The notes: a model not told the origin generated them from the sequence alone. DNA of 38,828 nt from an uncultured Prevotellaceae bacterium (GCA_902768785.1 CACXMM010000039.1:1-38828); one strand, 5' to 3'. Shown: positions 30,801 to 38,810, counted from the stretch's first letter. Program-made: numbers and translations.

Positions 30801-32488
30801 ATACAACCATCACGGTGAGCCATGGCAAGAATAGCAAACGACTCATGGTGACTGCCAAGACGGAGGCAGGTAAGACATTCGCTATTAAATATAAGGTGGT
30901 TGATCAGAACAAGATCCGTATCCTTACGAAGGTGGATTCCTCAACGAAGGTGAAACTGACCGTGCTGGCAAAGGAGCCTCTTGATGACAAGCCATGGTAC
31001 AAGACCGCCCAGGTAGTGGCACGCGAACTCATGATGCTGCGCAATGTGAGCGTTTCTTATCGCAATCAATACAGCATGTCCTTGCCGGGATTCCTTCCCA
31101 ATGTGGGAGATATGCTCGGACAGCGGCGTGATGGTCTGATGGCACCAGGTCTTGACTTCGCCTTCGGTATGATCGGTGATAATTATATCAATAAGGCGGT
31201 AGAGAATCACTGGCTGCTGATGGCAGACAGCATTTCTACTCCAGCGGGTACTAACAAGTCCGAAGATGTGCAGATCCGTATGACACTGGAGCCTGTGAGA
31301 AACTTCAAGATCGACCTCAATGCCAGTCGTACGGAATCACGGTCGAAGAACATCCATTACATGTATGCCGGCATGCCGATGACACAGAGCGGTACCTTGA
31401 CGATGACCACCATCAGTCTGCGCAGTGCCCTCGAGGGGATGGGGAATGCGAACAACAGCTATCGTTCGAAATCGTTTGAACGCTTCTGTAACTCCCTGGA
31501 AGGGTTCCGTCAGCGCGTGGAACAGAAATACAGTGATGCGGTGTATCCACGGGGAACTTCTTTAGCCGGTCAGCCCTATAGTGCTGACAATGGTGGTGTG
31601 AACGCCTATGGCGCGGATGTGATGGTCCCCGCCTTCCTACAAGCCTACACCTCCATGGGAGGTAATGACCTGAAGATCTTCCCTGCACTCACACGACTGC
31701 TACCCAACTGGAACCTGCGTTACAGCGGGTTAGGTCAGCTGCCTTGGTTCCAGGATCACTTCAAGAGCGTGAACATCAACCATGCCTATACCAGTGTCTA
31801 TGCCGTGGGAGCCTACAGTTCGTATAGCACCTATATGGAATACATGAACGGGATCGGTTTCGTGACCGATGCCACAACGGGTAACCCCATACCCAGTTCG
31901 ATGTATAACGTCTCCACGGTGAGCATCAACGAGTCGTTCTCACCTCTGTTGGGCGTGGATGTGACGTTCCTGAATAACCTCACGGCGAAGCTGGAGTACC
32001 GCACCACCCGTAACCTCACGCTTTCCATGACCAGTGTGCAGATTACTGAGGCACTCAGTAAGGACTGGGTGATCGGCATGGGGTATAAGATCAATGACTT
32101 TAACTTCTTCGGTTTGGGTGGAGCCAGGAAGATGAAGACCAATAAGGGAAAGAACGGCAAGGGAAATGATAGCAACAGTACGCAGAGCAGTCAGCGCACG
32201 CAGCAGAGTCAGAAGAAAGGCGTCAACCATGACCTGAACCTCCGTCTTGACATCAGCTACCGTAACCAGGCCTCCATTGTTCGTGACATTGCCTCGATGG
32301 TGAGCTCTGCCAGCAACGGAAACAAAGCCTTTAAGATCGCTTTCAATGCCGATTACACCTTGTCACGTCTCCTGACGATGAGCTTCTACTACGACCGTCA
32401 GGTGAACACCCCGTTGCTGTCAAGCAACTCTTACCCCACGACGACGCAGGATTTCGGTCTGAGCTTGAAATTCTCATTGACTCGATAA
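24863..32488 (+). CDS. sprA: T9SS outer-membrane translocon SprA (Sov)
   Basis: A 2541-residue protein, the giant 36-strand beta-barrel pore through which type IX clients cross the outer membrane. After a hydrophobic N-terminal signal comes a Gln/Arg-rich stretch, then the conserved SprA region (NIEQEVVYNDTLDRYIIGSK near residue 112, ELKFGATMKNIDNPSLPIRN near residue 208) and family blocks such as ELRLKEYNNEGGWAAQGALN. Near residues 1920-1980 there is a Lys/Thr-rich low-complexity segment (30650-30790), and near 2430-2460 another Lys/Ser/Gln-rich one. The C-terminus TTTQDFGLSLKFSLTR is a final barrel strand. Length is within the family range of about 2400-2500 residues, slightly long. The frame is intact. 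Confidence 0.97.
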   Translation: MRRLKQIVWMLLVGMSVLAWNGVPMLQTESSSFSSKQEPQRRQQRQAPQDNKQNNQNRSRRDSSKVTAQPILDTDEEIPDSLLHPRWKIQRTQPITEDDLQRNSMDLQMPTNIEQEVVYNDTLDRYIIGSKMGSTYLGAPVMMDAEEFGKWSERQLRDKFFRAKNDEIYQAKGKEKFSFTDMHFDLGPAEKIFGPGGVRVKTQGTAELKFGATMKNIDNPSLPIRNRKTTNMNFDEKINLNVNGKVGDKVNMNLNYNTDATYTFDSQNLKLKYDGKEDEVIKLVEAGNVSFPGNSSLVRGASSLFGIRSDWQFGKLKLQTVISQKKSNSRSVSSKGGVQTTAFEIDAANYEENRHFFLSQYFRGRYDAAMKTLPNLTTGITINRVEIWVTNKSGVANNTRNIVALTDLGENTKVSNPQWTLTDMPVPCNAANTVYQTLVQGHPAARNIDQTAYELESIGNVVGGVDYEKLSNARLLSSSEYTLNKALGYVSLNASVQTDQVLAVAYEFTYGGTTYQVGEFASDVTDVTQALFVKALKNTSNNPRQGNWDLMMKNVYYLASTVEKDRFRLDVKFQSDTAGVYLSYIPEAQVKDQMLIKLLGADRLDNNNKVHSNGYFDYVQGYTVSNGRVFLPEAEPFGEYLYKALTEKGVSPDVANKYCFYELYDSTKTVAKQIAEKDKFQLVGQYRGTSANVISLGASYVPQGSVVVTAGGVTLTEGSDYTVDYNAGEVTILNQSILDAGTPVTASSESNTDYGQQRKTMYGVNWEYDFSKNFQLSGTFQHLSEQSLTTKVSMGSEPLNNTLWGLNINWKKESQWLTNVLALLPGLHCTAPSNISFTGEFAHLIAGNSRGIQDNASYLDDFENTKNAIDVSTPTSWMISSVPTMFPESTDKMAVTSGYNRALLSWYHIDPLFTRRSSSLTPGHIKSDLAQLSNHYVREVYVKELYPARDQSSYNGATATLPILNLAYYPSERGPYNLDTNLNPDGTLPMPEKRWGGMMRKLDTNDFEMANVEYIEFWLLDPFIYSREQQDASQYGGDFYINLGEVSEDVLSDGKKAYESGMPVDGTESYTYTQWGKVATQPAVTYAFATTEGSRNIQDVGFNGLNDAEERSFGVYSDYLAAINGKVSPAVYDSIQADPANDNYHYFRGSDFDRIEAPIHQRYKRINNPQGNSPDNENSPESYSTAYKSTPDVEDINQDYTLNEYEKYFQYHVSIRPEDLRIGTNFIVDKREGEVPLRNGNKETVTWYQFRIPLDEYEQKVGSISDFTSVRFMRMFCTNFSKPIIMRFGSLDLVRGEWRIYEQSLNPGSAESGKMAVSAVNIEENIDKEPVNYVLPPGIRRDQDPTQPQLVESNEQALDIQVTNLSSGESKAVYKNTNVDLRQYKRIQMFVHANAMQDNVTNLRDNQLAVFVRFGSDYKSNYYEYEIPLKLTQHREPAYNRYSPADQRMVWPEENMLDVPLSVFTHLKRQRNIAKSEGTASYNKVFSTYTEDKPNNKISIVGNPSLGEVKTMIIGVRNLSGEVKSGEVWVNELRLKEYNNEGGWAAQGALNMQLSDVGNVNVSGRFTSEGFGGLEQGVNERSTDNYGTYSATVNVELGKFFPDKAKVNAPLYYSVTKEQSRPRYNPLDTDMELKDVLDAAASKQERDSIESIAVMKTTNTNFSLSNVRVGITTKRHPMPYDPGNFSFSYSHSHRHTSGETTVYENEDNWRGSMNYSYSPVYKTFEPFKKIFAKNKSKWLDILKRFGLNYLPQNITFNADIMRTYFELQERDMESIGNNKLPLTFNEQFLWNRDFSIRWDLTRNLHMNFNSTTHAQVEEPYTPINKSLYPTEYEAWKDSVWTSIKHLGTPLEYSQNFRASYQLPLNLLPIFDWLNADANYSATYNWQRGTNLEDGTSLGNSISNNRQVNLNGTFNLEKLYNQIPFLKKTNERFNKTPKRNTTQKKTKTKDKNDKDKSNEKEQKALPKNKRSFEKEITLLPDTTITVSHGKNSKRLMVTAKTEAGKTFAIKYKVVDQNKIRILTKVDSSTKVKLTVLAKEPLDDKPWYKTAQVVARELMMLRNVSVSYRNQYSMSLPGFLPNVGDMLGQRRDGLMAPGLDFAFGMIGDNYINKAVENHWLLMADSISTPAGTNKSEDVQIRMTLEPVRNFKIDLNASRTESRSKNIHYMYAGMPMTQSGTLTMTTISLRSALEGMGNANNSYRSKSFERFCNSLEGFRQRVEQKYSDAVYPRGTSLAGQPYSADNGGVNAYGADVMVPAFLQAYTSMGGNDLKIFPALTRLLPNWNLRYSGLGQLPWFQDHFKSVNINHAYTSVYAVGAYSSYSTYMEYMNGIGFVTDATTGNPIPSSMYNVSTVSINESFSPLLGVDVTFLNNLTAKLEYRTTRNLTLSMTSVQITEALSKDWVIGMGYKINDFNFFGLGGARKMKTNKGKNGKGNDSNSTQSSQRTQQSQKKGVNHDLNLRLDISYRNQASIVRDIASMVSSASNGNKAFKIAFNADYTLSRLLTMSFYYDRQVNTPLLSSNSYPTTTQDFGLSLKFSLTR

Positions 32489-32562
32489 CCGAGCCATGAG
32501 TCTAACTCCTTTTTCACTTCAAACAGTTGAAAATATACAATACTTTAATCAATAAAAAGAAC

Positions 32563-34080
32563 ATGAAAAAACTATTACTTACCTGTGTGATGCTGCTCGT
32601 CGGGATGGTAGCTTTCTCACAAAACAGACCCAAGTTGGTTGTCGGCATCGCCGTTGACCAGATGCGTTGGGATTATTTGTATCGCTATTACGATGAGTAT
32701 GGTAGCGGAGGGTTCAAACGATTGATGAGCGAGGGCTTCAATTGCGAGAACTGTCAGATCAACTACATTCCATCAGTAACGGCGATCGGTCACACCTCTA
32801 TCTTTACCGGCAGTGTGCCCAGCATCCACGGTATTGCCGGAAACAATTTTCTCATCGATGGAAAGATGGCCTATTGCGCTGGTGATACAACGGTGCAGAC
32901 TGTTGGCAGTGATACCAAGGCAGGACAGATGTCACCGCGGAACCTGCAGGTGACAACGATCGGTGATGAGCTGAAGACGGCCACGAACTGGCAGTCGAAG
33001 GTGATCGGTGTGTCCTTCAAGGACCGTGCCGCCATCCTTCCCGCCGGTCATAGTGCCGATGCCGCCTACTGGTTTGACAAGAAAGCACTGTGCTTCATCA
33101 CCAGTACTTACTACATGGACAAACTGCCCGACTGGGTGAAGCAGTATAATGGAAAGATACAGTCGGAGATCAAGAATATCGTCAAGAACTCCAAGACCGG
33201 TGAGAAAGCGGCCGATCTGGTACAATACTACCCTTATGGTAACGAGATCACTTTGGGCATGGCGAAGGGTGCGATCAAGAATGAACGCTTGGGACAGGGT
33301 AAGACTACCGATATGCTCACCCTGAGCTTCTCTTGTCCTGATATCGTCGGACACCGTTATGGCACCCATCATCAGAAGACTCACGACCAGTATGTAAACC
33401 TCGACAAGCAATTGGCAGAACTGTTCAACTATCTCGATGAGAAAGTGGGTAAAGGGAACTATCTGGTATTCCTCTCCGCCGACCACGGCGCTGCCAACGG
33501 TATCCTGCAGAACCAGGCACATAAAATCCCTTCCGACGGATTCTTCATAGACAAGGAAGAACCTGCGTTGAACGAATACCTGCAGAAGGTCTTTGGCGTG
33601 GAGAAGCTGTCGAAGCGTATCATGGACTACAAAGTGGTGCTGAATCATGAGCGTATCCTCTCAGCAGGTTTGGATGAGGCTAAAGTGCGAAAGGCCGTCA
33701 TCGACCATTTCAAGACCAGGAAGAGTGTCGCCTACTGTTTCGATCTCGAGCAGATACCGACGGCCAGTGTGCCGGCACTGATCCGCGAGAAGGCTGTCAA
33801 TGGCTATAACCGTGAGCGCAGCGGAGATATCCAGATCATCCTGAAGCCTGGATACTATGGCGTATCGAAAGAGATTGACAGCGGTACCACCCATGGCTGC
33901 TGGAATCCCTACGACTGTCATATCCCCTTCTTGCTGATGGGGTGGGGTGTAGAACATGGCAGTACTCAGGCAGAATGTCATATCACCGATATTGCGCCTA
34001 CCATCTGCAGTCTTATTCATGTCCAGATGCCGAATGGCTGCATCGGAAAGGCTGTCGTGCAAGTAACTGATGACCATTGA
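32563..34080 (+). CDS. PafA-like alkaline phosphatase superfamily protein
   Basis: A 505-residue periplasmic metallophosphatase. A signal peptide ends near VAFSQ (residue 20). VGIAVDQMRWDY places a metal-binding Asp at residue 32. IPSVTAIGHTSIFTG places the likely nucleophile Thr at residue 73, as in the Thr-type enzyme PafA. SADHGAANG and a later GTTHG segment supply further metal ligands. PafA homologues release phosphate from a wide range of monoesters. The ATG at 32563 is favoured over a TTG twelve codons upstream because it begins the signal peptide. It overlaps the next gene by four bases. Confidence 0.9.
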   Translation: MKKLLLTCVMLLVGMVAFSQNRPKLVVGIAVDQMRWDYLYRYYDEYGSGGFKRLMSEGFNCENCQINYIPSVTAIGHTSIFTGSVPSIHGIAGNNFLIDGKMAYCAGDTTVQTVGSDTKAGQMSPRNLQVTTIGDELKTATNWQSKVIGVSFKDRAAILPAGHSADAAYWFDKKALCFITSTYYMDKLPDWVKQYNGKIQSEIKNIVKNSKTGEKAADLVQYYPYGNEITLGMAKGAIKNERLGQGKTTDMLTLSFSCPDIVGHRYGTHHQKTHDQYVNLDKQLAELFNYLDEKVGKGNYLVFLSADHGAANGILQNQAHKIPSDGFFIDKEEPALNEYLQKVFGVEKLSKRIMDYKVVLNHERILSAGLDEAKVRKAVIDHFKTRKSVAYCFDLEQIPTASVPALIREKAVNGYNRERSGDIQIILKPGYYGVSKEIDSGTTHGCWNPYDCHIPFLLMGWGVEHGSTQAECHITDIAPTICSLIHVQMPNGCIGKAVVQVTDDH

Positions 34081-35336
34081 ATTTGAAGACGTTTCTGGTT
34101 CTGCTCCTTTCGATGGCGGCTGTGAAAGGATCGGCTGCCGACGGCGACACCCTCCGCATCGTCGGAGGTACAGTGTTTGTCCAACCGGCATGGCAGCTGA
34201 CCATGAACAGTATCGAAGCGAAATGGCTGAAGCAGAAGCAGGAATATATCTTCGGAGGAGAAGTGCATTTCAGTGCCTTGCCATGTGACAGTGATGCTTT
34301 TGCTGAAGACTACCATTTCCCCACATTGAGCATCGGTGCGAAGCTGGCCCTGAACAACGGAGTTACCATGCGGCGCACGGAAGATCCCTTGTGGGGAAGA
34401 CTAGTCCCCGTGGACTATGACTCCCATCTGGGTGATATCTTTTCTCTCTATGGATCGTTCTCGCGCCCATTGTGGCGCAGAGGACGGTGGCAACTCGACT
34501 ACACGCTACGGGCAGGTGTGGGCTATGGCTCCCATTTCTATAACAAGACCGACGACATCGACAACGAACTAATAGGTTCGCCGTTTACCATTTATTTCGG
34601 AGCAGGCTTATTGGTCAGTTATATGTTCTCCAAGCAGTGGGGCGTCACCGCAGGCATTCTCTTCGGTCATCACAGCAACGGTGCCTTGGCGCGACCGAAC
34701 AAGGGTGAGAACCACGCGGGTCCTGTGGTAGGCCTCCGCTATGCCCCCCATCATGATGAACTGGTGCAACAGCGGCATGTGCCGCACCAGCCTTTCAATA
34801 AATACTGGTATGCCGACCTTCGTCTGGGCTTCGGTGGTAAGACGCTGCTCGAAGACTGGCAGAAGACGCAGTTTAATACCGATCCCTCCGATCCCGACTA
34901 CCGCACAGAGCACTTCCACCTCTATCCCGCCTACTCCTTTCAGGCCAATATGATGTACCGTTATGCGCGCCGCTGGGCATCAGGACTCGGCCTTGATGTC
35001 TATTACGGCAGTTACTATCGGCACGTTCGCGACCTTGACCGCGAGGCAGGAAAGACATGTAGCCATTCGCCCTGGTCGGTGGGTATCTCTGCCAAGCATT
35101 CCGTTTTCTATCACAACCTGTCGCTCGACATGGCACTCGGTGTCTATCTCTTCCGCCAGATGGGTGCCAGTGCGAAGGTCATCGAAAAACCTTACTATGA
35201 ACGCATCGGAATCTTCTATTCTTTCCCGCGCTTAGCTGGTCTGCGCATCGGTGCCAGCGTGAACGCCCATTTCACCAAAGCCGACCTCACCGAGATCATC
35301 ATAGGCATTCCTCTCCGACTATCGGGTACTCCTTAA
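34077..35336 (+). CDS. PagL-like outer-membrane acyloxyacyl hydrolase
   Basis: A 419-residue predicted outer-membrane barrel. Its TTG start overlaps the phosphatase stop (TTGA); the TTG at 34083 is equally possible, giving a signal peptide that begins MKTFLVLLLSM. The segment GHHSNGALARPNKGENHAG matches the PagL active-site region: H-x-S-N supplies the His and Ser of the lipid A 3-O-deacylase. The catalytic Glu of PagL, 12 residues after the Ser, is not at that place; a Glu lies one residue earlier and Asn occupies the expected position. It is longer than enterobacterial PagL, as Bacteroidetes versions often are. A role in trimming lipid A is inferred from the family. Confidence 0.78.
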   Translation: MNLKTFLVLLLSMAAVKGSAADGDTLRIVGGTVFVQPAWQLTMNSIEAKWLKQKQEYIFGGEVHFSALPCDSDAFAEDYHFPTLSIGAKLALNNGVTMRRTEDPLWGRLVPVDYDSHLGDIFSLYGSFSRPLWRRGRWQLDYTLRAGVGYGSHFYNKTDDIDNELIGSPFTIYFGAGLLVSYMFSKQWGVTAGILFGHHSNGALARPNKGENHAGPVVGLRYAPHHDELVQQRHVPHQPFNKYWYADLRLGFGGKTLLEDWQKTQFNTDPSDPDYRTEHFHLYPAYSFQANMMYRYARRWASGLGLDVYYGSYYRHVRDLDREAGKTCSHSPWSVGISAKHSVFYHNLSLDMALGVYLFRQMGASAKVIEKPYYERIGIFYSFPRLAGLRIGASVNAHFTKADLTEIIIGIPLRLSGTP

Positions 35337-35356
35337 CACACAATTTGTCTTTGTTT

Positions 35357-36529
35357 TCACTGGAACGGGTATTGCTCATAGACGAGCAGGCCGAAGTCGG
35401 GTGTGATGGCGTAGATATAGTCCATGATCTCTGCCAGCTGGTGCTCGTATTCCACCCACGATTTCTCCTTCAGGAAGAAATAGAACTCCACGGGGAGTCC
35501 CGACTGCGTGGCTTCGAGCTGTCGTACCATGAGCATCATGTCAGCGTTCACCTTCGGATGGTGGCGCAGGTATTCTTCTACATAGCGTCGGTAGAGCGTC
35601 ATGTTGACGTCATCGGTCTTGATGTCTCCCTCCTTGAAATATTTCTTGTTGATGAGCTGGTCTCGCAGGTCGTCATCGACAATGCGGATGCCGCGGAAGT
35701 CGTAATAGACGCGGCGGTTGACGCGCCGTCCCTGACTCTTCTGCATACCGATCCAGTTCTGGAAGGAGTCGTCAACGAGTGTCTGTGGGGTGACGGTGAC
35801 GATGGTATTGTCGAAGTTGCGGATCTTCACGGTGGTGAGCGTCATTTCCTCCACGATACCGTTGGCCCCCGCCTTGGGTACGGTGATCCAGTCACCTTTA
35901 TGGAGCATATCGTTACTCGTCAGACGGATACCGGCAACCAGTCCTTTGATGGTATCTTGGAATACGAGCATCAGTACGGCTGAGGTGGCACCGAGTCCGG
36001 CGAACAGCTTGATGGGGTCGCGGTCGATGATGATGGCCACCACGATGATGGCGGCAATGAACATCAGCAGCAGACGGACCACGCCGATGAAGGAGTACAG
36101 GTATTGCTGCTTATTGCTGCGGCGTTCGCCCTCCAGTTTCTTGATCGCGTCGAGGAATACCAGGGCTGTCTTCACCGACATCACCACGATATAGATCGCG
36201 GTGATGCGCGTCAGCAGTTCTCTGACCACGGGGAACTGATAGAATACCAGCGGCAGCAACTGCCAGATGACGATGGCGGGCACGATGTGACAGGCCGATA
36301 CCAGTACCTGTTCATTGAAGAGCACATCATCCCATTTCGCCTCAGTCTTGGCGGTCAGCTTGAGAATCACCGGCACCAGCACCTTCTTACAAATCAAGCC
36401 CGCCAAGGCGGACAGGAGGATAGCCACCAATACCAGTGAGATATGACGGATCACGGGGATGCTATCACCCGTGACGCCCATCATGCTGATCAGGTTCTCC
36501 ACCCATATCTTAATACTCTCCATAATCAT
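35357..36529 (-). CDS. MscS-family mechanosensitive channel
   Basis: A 390-residue inner-membrane channel with about five hydrophobic segments before the MscS core. The pore helix and start of the beta domain are clear: FAGLGATSAVLMLVFQDTIK, then GLVAGIRLTSNDMLHKGDWI. The region after it (GIVEEMTLTTVKIRNFDNTI, VTVTPQTLVDD) is the upper beta domain and the C-terminal alpha/beta domain follows. Domain order and length resemble E. coli YbdG, so it may be a low-conductance osmotic channel. It is the last gene of a PH protein-dacB-mscS run, separated from dacB by an array of 7-bp repeats. It converges with the PagL-like gene. Confidence 0.92.
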   Translation of the reverse strand: MIMESIKIWVENLISMMGVTGDSIPVIRHISLVLVAILLSALAGLICKKVLVPVILKLTAKTEAKWDDVLFNEQVLVSACHIVPAIVIWQLLPLVFYQFPVVRELLTRITAIYIVVMSVKTALVFLDAIKKLEGERRSNKQQYLYSFIGVVRLLLMFIAAIIVVAIIIDRDPIKLFAGLGATSAVLMLVFQDTIKGLVAGIRLTSNDMLHKGDWITVPKAGANGIVEEMTLTTVKIRNFDNTIVTVTPQTLVDDSFQNWIGMQKSQGRRVNRRVYYDFRGIRIVDDDLRDQLINKKYFKEGDIKTDDVNMTLYRRYVEEYLRHHPKVNADMMLMVRQLEATQSGLPVEFYFFLKEKSWVEYEHQLAEIMDYIYAITPDFGLLVYEQYPFQ

Positions 36530-36565
36530 ATAATCTTCGCATGTTCCACAATCTCCTCATCCCCC

Positions 36566-36621
36566 TTCATCCTTCATCTTTCATCCTTCATCTTTCATCC
36601 TTCATCTTTCATCTTTCCTCC
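36566..36621. repeat. Heptanucleotide microsatellite between dacB and mscS
   Basis: Eight tandem 7-bp units on the plus strand: TTCATCC and TTCATCT alternate through six units, followed by one more TTCATCT and a TTCCTCC. On the coding (minus) strand it reads GGATGAA/AGATGAA. It lies between the dacB stop (36629) and the mscS start (36529), so a change in copy number would alter spacing but no protein. Confidence 0.9.
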
Positions 36622-36628
36622 TTTCCCC

Positions 36629-37918
36629 CTACGGCCTGCACAGCACTTCGCAGACCTTATCCTGGAAACCTCGTCCGATATCCGCTTTGCGGATTCCCAT
36701 GTTGATGATGGAGAAGCACAGCAGATGACCGTTGGCGGCGGTGCAATAGCCTGTTAATGCGCTCACCCCCGTCACCGTGCCGGTCTTGGCCTTCACGTTC
36801 CCATGGGCATAGCCGCTGCGCATCCGTTTCTCCAGTGTGCCGTCAACACCGGCTATCGGCATGGCGGTGATGAGGTGGGGATAGATATTGTCGTTGGCAT
36901 AGGCATAGCGAAGGAAGGCCACCTCCAACTCCGGCGACACATAGTTGTATAATGACAGTCCGCTGCCGTCGGCAATATAGTAGTCGTTGGGCTGCAGCTT
37001 CAACCTTGCGATCAGTTTGTTCACCAGTGCCCGTCCCATCTTGGCGTTCGCCCCTTTATTACCCGTACTGGCGGCTAACTGGTAGAACATCGACTCGGCA
37101 AACAGGTTGTCGCTGTTCTTCATCATTCGCATCAGCACCTGGTCGATGGTATGACTGCGGGAGCATATCGTGGTGGCGTTGGCGGGTGTCACTCCGTAGA
37201 GCGTGTCACCCTCAAACACGATGCCCTCTTCTCGCATCTCCTGACAGAACCGTCTCAGGAAGGTGTTCTTCTTCCCAATGAGCAGGGGGGTAAGAACAGG
37301 GTTGTCATCATCCCAGCACCACCCTTCGCCCAACAGGTCGCGGTCCTTCATCGATACATCTGCATAAATCCTGCCGCGAATGGTGTCAATGTCTTTGTTC
37401 TGCAGTGCCTTGACAAAAGCACGCAGGTCATCACTGTTGAACAGCGGGTCCATGCCTCCCTGACAATAGATATTGCCTTTGAGCACGCAGCTGTCGATCT
37501 TCCCCGTGTAGTGCAGTCGTGTCTTGAACAGATAGGAGCCGCCCAGCTTGTCGAGGGAGGTCACGGCATTGATCATCTTCATCGTCGATGCCGGTCGCAT
37601 GCATTGTTTCTCGTTGTATTGGTAGATCACCGAGTCGGCGGTGAGGTCATAGACTTGTATGCCTACCGTGGATGTCTTGAACATCTTGCTTTGCAGCAGC
37701 TTGTCGATGCGGGAGCATACATTGTTCGGCCATACCAGGGTGGAATCGACTGTCAGCGTGTCAGTCAACAGGGAGTCGCTGGTGATCTCCATGGTATCGG
37801 CTACCACGGATTGGTTCTCCTCGGATGCTTCCACATTGTTCTGTGCGTACAAGGTCAAGAAGCCCCAAGTCAGGAGCATGCCTATAATCGTCGTTCGTTT
37901 ATTCTGGATCTGTCTCAT
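36629..37918 (-). CDS. dacB: D-alanyl-D-alanine carboxypeptidase/endopeptidase (PBP4)
   Basis: A 429-residue periplasmic penicillin-binding protein of the S13 family that trims peptidoglycan peptides. A signal peptide ends near LYAQ (residue 26). The three active-site motifs are present: S-x-x-K as ASTMK (Ser111, Lys114), S-x-N as SDN in MRMMKNSDNLF, and K-T-G as AKTGTVTG near the C-terminus. The insertion between the first and second motifs is typical of PBP4. The start at 37918 begins a normal signal peptide; it overlaps the end of the PH-protein gene by 20 bases, which indicates coupling. Length is normal for the Bacteroidetes form. Confidence 0.96.
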   Translation of the reverse strand: MRQIQNKRTTIIGMLLTWGFLTLYAQNNVEASEENQSVVADTMEITSDSLLTDTLTVDSTLVWPNNVCSRIDKLLQSKMFKTSTVGIQVYDLTADSVIYQYNEKQCMRPASTMKMINAVTSLDKLGGSYLFKTRLHYTGKIDSCVLKGNIYCQGGMDPLFNSDDLRAFVKALQNKDIDTIRGRIYADVSMKDRDLLGEGWCWDDDNPVLTPLLIGKKNTFLRRFCQEMREEGIVFEGDTLYGVTPANATTICSRSHTIDQVLMRMMKNSDNLFAESMFYQLAASTGNKGANAKMGRALVNKLIARLKLQPNDYYIADGSGLSLYNYVSPELEVAFLRYAYANDNIYPHLITAMPIAGVDGTLEKRMRSGYAHGNVKAKTGTVTGVSALTGYCTAANGHLLCFSIINMGIRKADIGRGFQDKVCEVLCRP

Positions 37919-38309
37919 GGTCGTTCTGTCGTCTTTTGATTTCTTGGAGGAAGGCCTCCTCGTTCTGGGGTTGTACGGCGGTTTCGTGTCCAGCACCGTA
38001 GCAGATCAGCAGATAGTCCAAGCAGAGCCACTGTCGTCTGATTTTCGTAATCCGGGTGATCTCCTTCACGTTGACTCGCTCTTCCTTGTCAAACCGTCCT
38101 TTACGGATGATCAGCTCTTCACCGTCGAACAGATACTGGGTATGCAATAATCGTTCCATCAGGATCACCACCACCAATACCATACCGAGACCAATGATTA
38201 CATGCACGGTGGTACGGTGCCAAAGAAAAAAAAGAGCCAGAACTGCCGTTACGAGAGGAACGGTCATCCCGACTGCTGTCACACGGTGTTGAAACGTACG
38301 TATTGTCAT
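37899..38309 (-). CDS. Small membrane protein with PH-like domain
   Basis: A 136-residue protein with two hydrophobic helices near residues 11-48 (VGMTVPLVTAVLALFFLWHR, VIIGLGMVLVVVILMERLLH), followed by a soluble part of about 85 residues: YLFDGEELIIRKGRFDKEER, then VNVKEITRITKIR. That pattern resembles bacterial PH-like (bPH/YdbS-type) membrane proteins. The function is unknown. The ATG at 38309 was chosen; a longer upstream frame would run across the promoter. It is the first gene of the run leading to dacB and mscS, so an envelope role is plausible. Confidence 0.75.
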   Translation of the reverse strand: MTIRTFQHRVTAVGMTVPLVTAVLALFFLWHRTTVHVIIGLGMVLVVVILMERLLHTQYLFDGEELIIRKGRFDKEERVNVKEITRITKIRRQWLCLDYLLICYGAGHETAVQPQNEEAFLQEIKRRQNDHETDPE

Positions 38310-38369
38310 CCAAATGGTGTTGATGTTGAGTATAATACGGATAGTACAGGATCTCTGCCAATCATCCCT

Positions 38370-38402
38370 GCAAAGATACGCCATTTTGATGAACCTGCCA
38401 AA
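38370..38402 (-). promoter_or_regulatory. Promoter of the PH protein-dacB-mscS operon
   Basis: On the minus strand TTTG (38402-38399), a 20-base spacer and TATCTTTGC (38378-38370) make a canonical promoter, about 60 bases before the start codon at 38309. Confidence 0.8.
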
Positions 38403-38612
38403 TTTTGCTTCGCCTTTCTTTTTACCGCAGGTGCCCTTTCTCATTCCCCATTTGTTAAATTTTTGAACTATCTTGACGAATTAACTTCGTTTAACGCGAA
38501 AACAGCACATTTTGGGAACCAACTGCCCTATCGGTCGAAAAAACGCAATTCTCACGAGGTTTGGTAAGTTGTTGATAATGAGTAGATTGAGGAAATTCGG
38601 CATTTTTGACTT

Positions 38613-38722
38613 GCGAAAACAACGTTTTTAGACTCCAAAAACATAGGTTTTAGGGTGCAAAAACACCGTTTTTAGGTGATGAAAACACTGTTTTTGTGAG
38701 GCAAAAGAACTGTATTTTCTTT
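38613..38722. repeat. Array of 21-23-bp palindromic units, AAAACA-GTTTTT type
   Basis: Five consecutive units at 38613-38635, 38636-38657, 38658-38680, 38681-38701 and 38702-38722. Each contains an AAAACA-xx-GTTTT near-palindrome and a variable G/T-rich end. Spacing and architecture equal those of the 16641-16751 array, but the sequence is different. The rest of 38445-38828 holds no gene that I can support. Confidence 0.7.
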
Positions 38723-38730
38723 CTTGGGAA

Positions 38731-38743
38731 TCGCCTTCGGCGA
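38731..38743. repeat. Dispersed hairpin repeat
   Basis: TCGCC-TTC-GGCGA followed by GAAACTTGAAACGAATTTGA, a diverged tail. It directly follows the array of palindromic units. Confidence 0.6.
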
Positions 38744-38810
38744 GAAACTTGAAACGAATTTGAATAATTTGAATAATTTCTTCCACGAATGAGAATAATA
38801 TTTATATTGA

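Noticed and set aside
24863-32488. Possible frameshift or fusion in the very long sprA gene
   Set aside because: The frame is continuous, and the length and both ends fit SprA; the Lys-rich segments are low-complexity inserts.
35345-35983. A 212-codon plus-strand frame opposite the MscS gene
   Set aside because: It is antisense to a clear MscS core domain and lacks any family signature.
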